Below the pieces are notes generated by a model that made no database searches, had not been told where the DNA came from, and worked only from the letters and a program-made list of their open reading frames with translations. A stretch of 21,394 nt of DNA from Candidatus Heimdallarchaeota archaeon (GTDB lineage: Archaea > Asgardarchaeota > Heimdallarchaeia > Heimdallarchaeales > Kariarchaeaceae). Below are positions 20,622 to 21,394 of this stretch, in pieces; within the stretch, counting starts at the first letter, position 1; each line of letters opens with the position of its first letter. The translations under genes were made by a program, and so were the position numbers. The DNA lies in assembly GCA_015522385.1 (NCBI GenBank), contig WAMJ01000040.1, forward strand, positions 1 to 21,394, read 5' to 3'.

Positions 20622-21394
20622 CTACTCACGTCTTAGCATACCAAGGGTGATTTTGTTCTTTTCTTCTGTGAAAATTGAATCCTGTATAACTGAAAATAGG
20701 TTTAATTTCAGATCTTTGAGGTCTATATCTACGAGGTTCTCCGATGTTTTCATCTTATCGAGCGTCTCGTTCAGAAGGTTGGTAATCTTCTCCCTGTCAG
20801 AGAAGAGAGGGAGGTACTTCTCAGGTGAGAAGATCAGGAGAAAGACATAGTCCTTTCCTTTGAATCTGACGTCGCTGGACTCTGAATGCATCACCTTAGA
20901 GAAACCGAGGGAGACAATACCCGCGAGGTCAAGGACGGGTAAGGGTCCATAGAGCCCCTCGTTTAGGTAATTGCCCTGTCCCACCGCTGCTATCCAAAAC
21001 GCGGACTCCTTAATTAGGAATTCTTTCGGGTATTCTACATATGGGAGATCCTCGGTAATAACGACCTCTCCTCCAAGATTCCCGAACCTCACAATGGAGA
21101 TGAAGATCTCTTCGCTGAGAACCTTATCGAGATTCTCGGAAGCCATATCCATAAACACCTTGTCGGTGATGTTCTCGATTACCTCTATGTACTTAACCAG
21201 TTTTCCCTGCTCGTCAATGACGGGGTAGTGGCTTATCTCGAAGATCCCTTCCTTTCCGTGTATGTCATTCCTCTTGACCACAACTCGTCCCGGTTTCTTG
21301 TTGAGTACCATACTGTAGGCAGGACAGTATTGACAGGGATGATCACCCTCCTTTTCTAGGTAGTCCCAGCGATTGTAACACATCTTCCGGGGAG
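20622..21394 (-). CDS. PAS-domain protein with Cys motif (N-terminus beyond the window)
   Basis: The frame is open to the right edge, so the start lies outside; the first Met in view is at 21383 and is inside the PAS fold. The visible part starts with a PAS segment holding Cys2, Cys17 and Cys20 (numbered from that Met): CYNRWDYLEKEGDHPCQYCPAY then FEISHYPVIDEQGKLVKYIEVIENITD. The CY...PC..CP layout occurs in a group of PAS domains that may bind metal or heme or sense redox state. After about residue 95 there is an unrecognised region of about 155 residues (GNLGGEVVITEDLPYVEYP, GPLPVLDLAGIVSLGFSKVM, KDYVFLLIFSPEKYLPLF) and no kinase, HTH or HD signature. The stop is 1 nt from the MarR stop. 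A signalling role is inferred from the PAS fold only. Confidence 0.7.
   Translation of the reverse strand, partial: PRKMCYNRWDYLEKEGDHPCQYCPAYSMVLNKKPGRVVVKRNDIHGKEGIFEISHYPVIDEQGKLVKYIEVIENITDKVFMDMASENLDKVLSEEIFISIVRFGNLGGEVVITEDLPYVEYPKEFLIKESAFWIAAVGQGNYLNEGLYGPLPVLDLAGIVSLGFSKVMHSESSDVRFKGKDYVFLLIFSPEKYLPLFSDREKITNLLNETLDKMKTSENLVDIDLKDLKLNLFSVIQDSIFTEEKNKITLGMLRRE

Noticed and set aside
1..21394. tRNA or rRNA genes, insertion sequences, phage or integrase genes
   Set aside because: No cloverleaf, rRNA-like block, transposase or integrase motif was seen by eye; a tRNAscan or covariance-model search was not possible.

Overview
The window looks archaeal, most likely from Thermoplasmatota or a relative. 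This is an inference from small signals, since there is no rRNA or ribosomal marker here. Ribosome binding sites are of the GGAGGTGA/GGTGAT type. Several genes have an archaeal TATA box about 25 nt before a start codon with no Shine-Dalgarno site, which suggests leaderless mRNAs. A TrmB-type regulator and small zinc-ribbon membrane proteins point the same way. Genes are packed tightly, with many 1-8 nt overlaps.

Layout. (1) 1-2072: a CopB-type copper P1B-ATPase on the + strand, whose His-rich N-terminus is coded by a 15-bp tandem repeat that runs off the left edge. (2) 2129-2968, minus strand: a PLDc_N-like membrane protein with a zinc ribbon, followed by a zinc-ribbon protein with a RING-like treble clef. 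(3) 2969-3201: a divergent promoter region with several palindromes. (4) 3202-5960, plus strand: an ABC-2 exporter (ATPase with a Cys-rich tail and two related permeases) and a METTL7/UbiE-like methyltransferase. (5) 5946-15755, minus strand: an eight-gene heme operon transcribed hemH-hemA-hemCD-hemB-hemL-hemE-hemN-hemY. (6) 15756-15893: a divergent promoter region with a perfect palindrome. (7) 15894-16712, plus strand: a TrmB-type regulator. (8) 16715-19259, minus strand: a second ABC exporter with two ABC2_membrane_6-type permeases. (9) 19311-19670, minus strand: an unrecognised helical protein. (10) 19779-19910: a promoter region with direct repeats and a palindrome. (11) 19911-20620, plus strand: a DUF2892 membrane protein and a MarR regulator. 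(12) 20622 to the right edge, minus strand: a partial PAS-domain protein.

The centrepiece is the heme operon. It holds every step from glutamyl-tRNA to protoheme by the C5 route and the classical protoporphyrin branch: GluTR, GSAM, ALA dehydratase, PBG deaminase fused to uroporphyrinogen III synthase, UroD, HemN, an HemY-type oxidase and a protoporphyrin-type ferrochelatase. Most heme-making archaea that have been studied use the siroheme (Ahb) route, so a complete bacterial/eukaryotic-style pathway in one operon is the most notable thing here. The adjacent TrmB gene and the palindrome between the two promoters suggest local control. The flanking exporters, copper pump and zinc-finger proteins are consistent with a metal/redox/tetrapyrrole stress island, but that link rests on proximity only.
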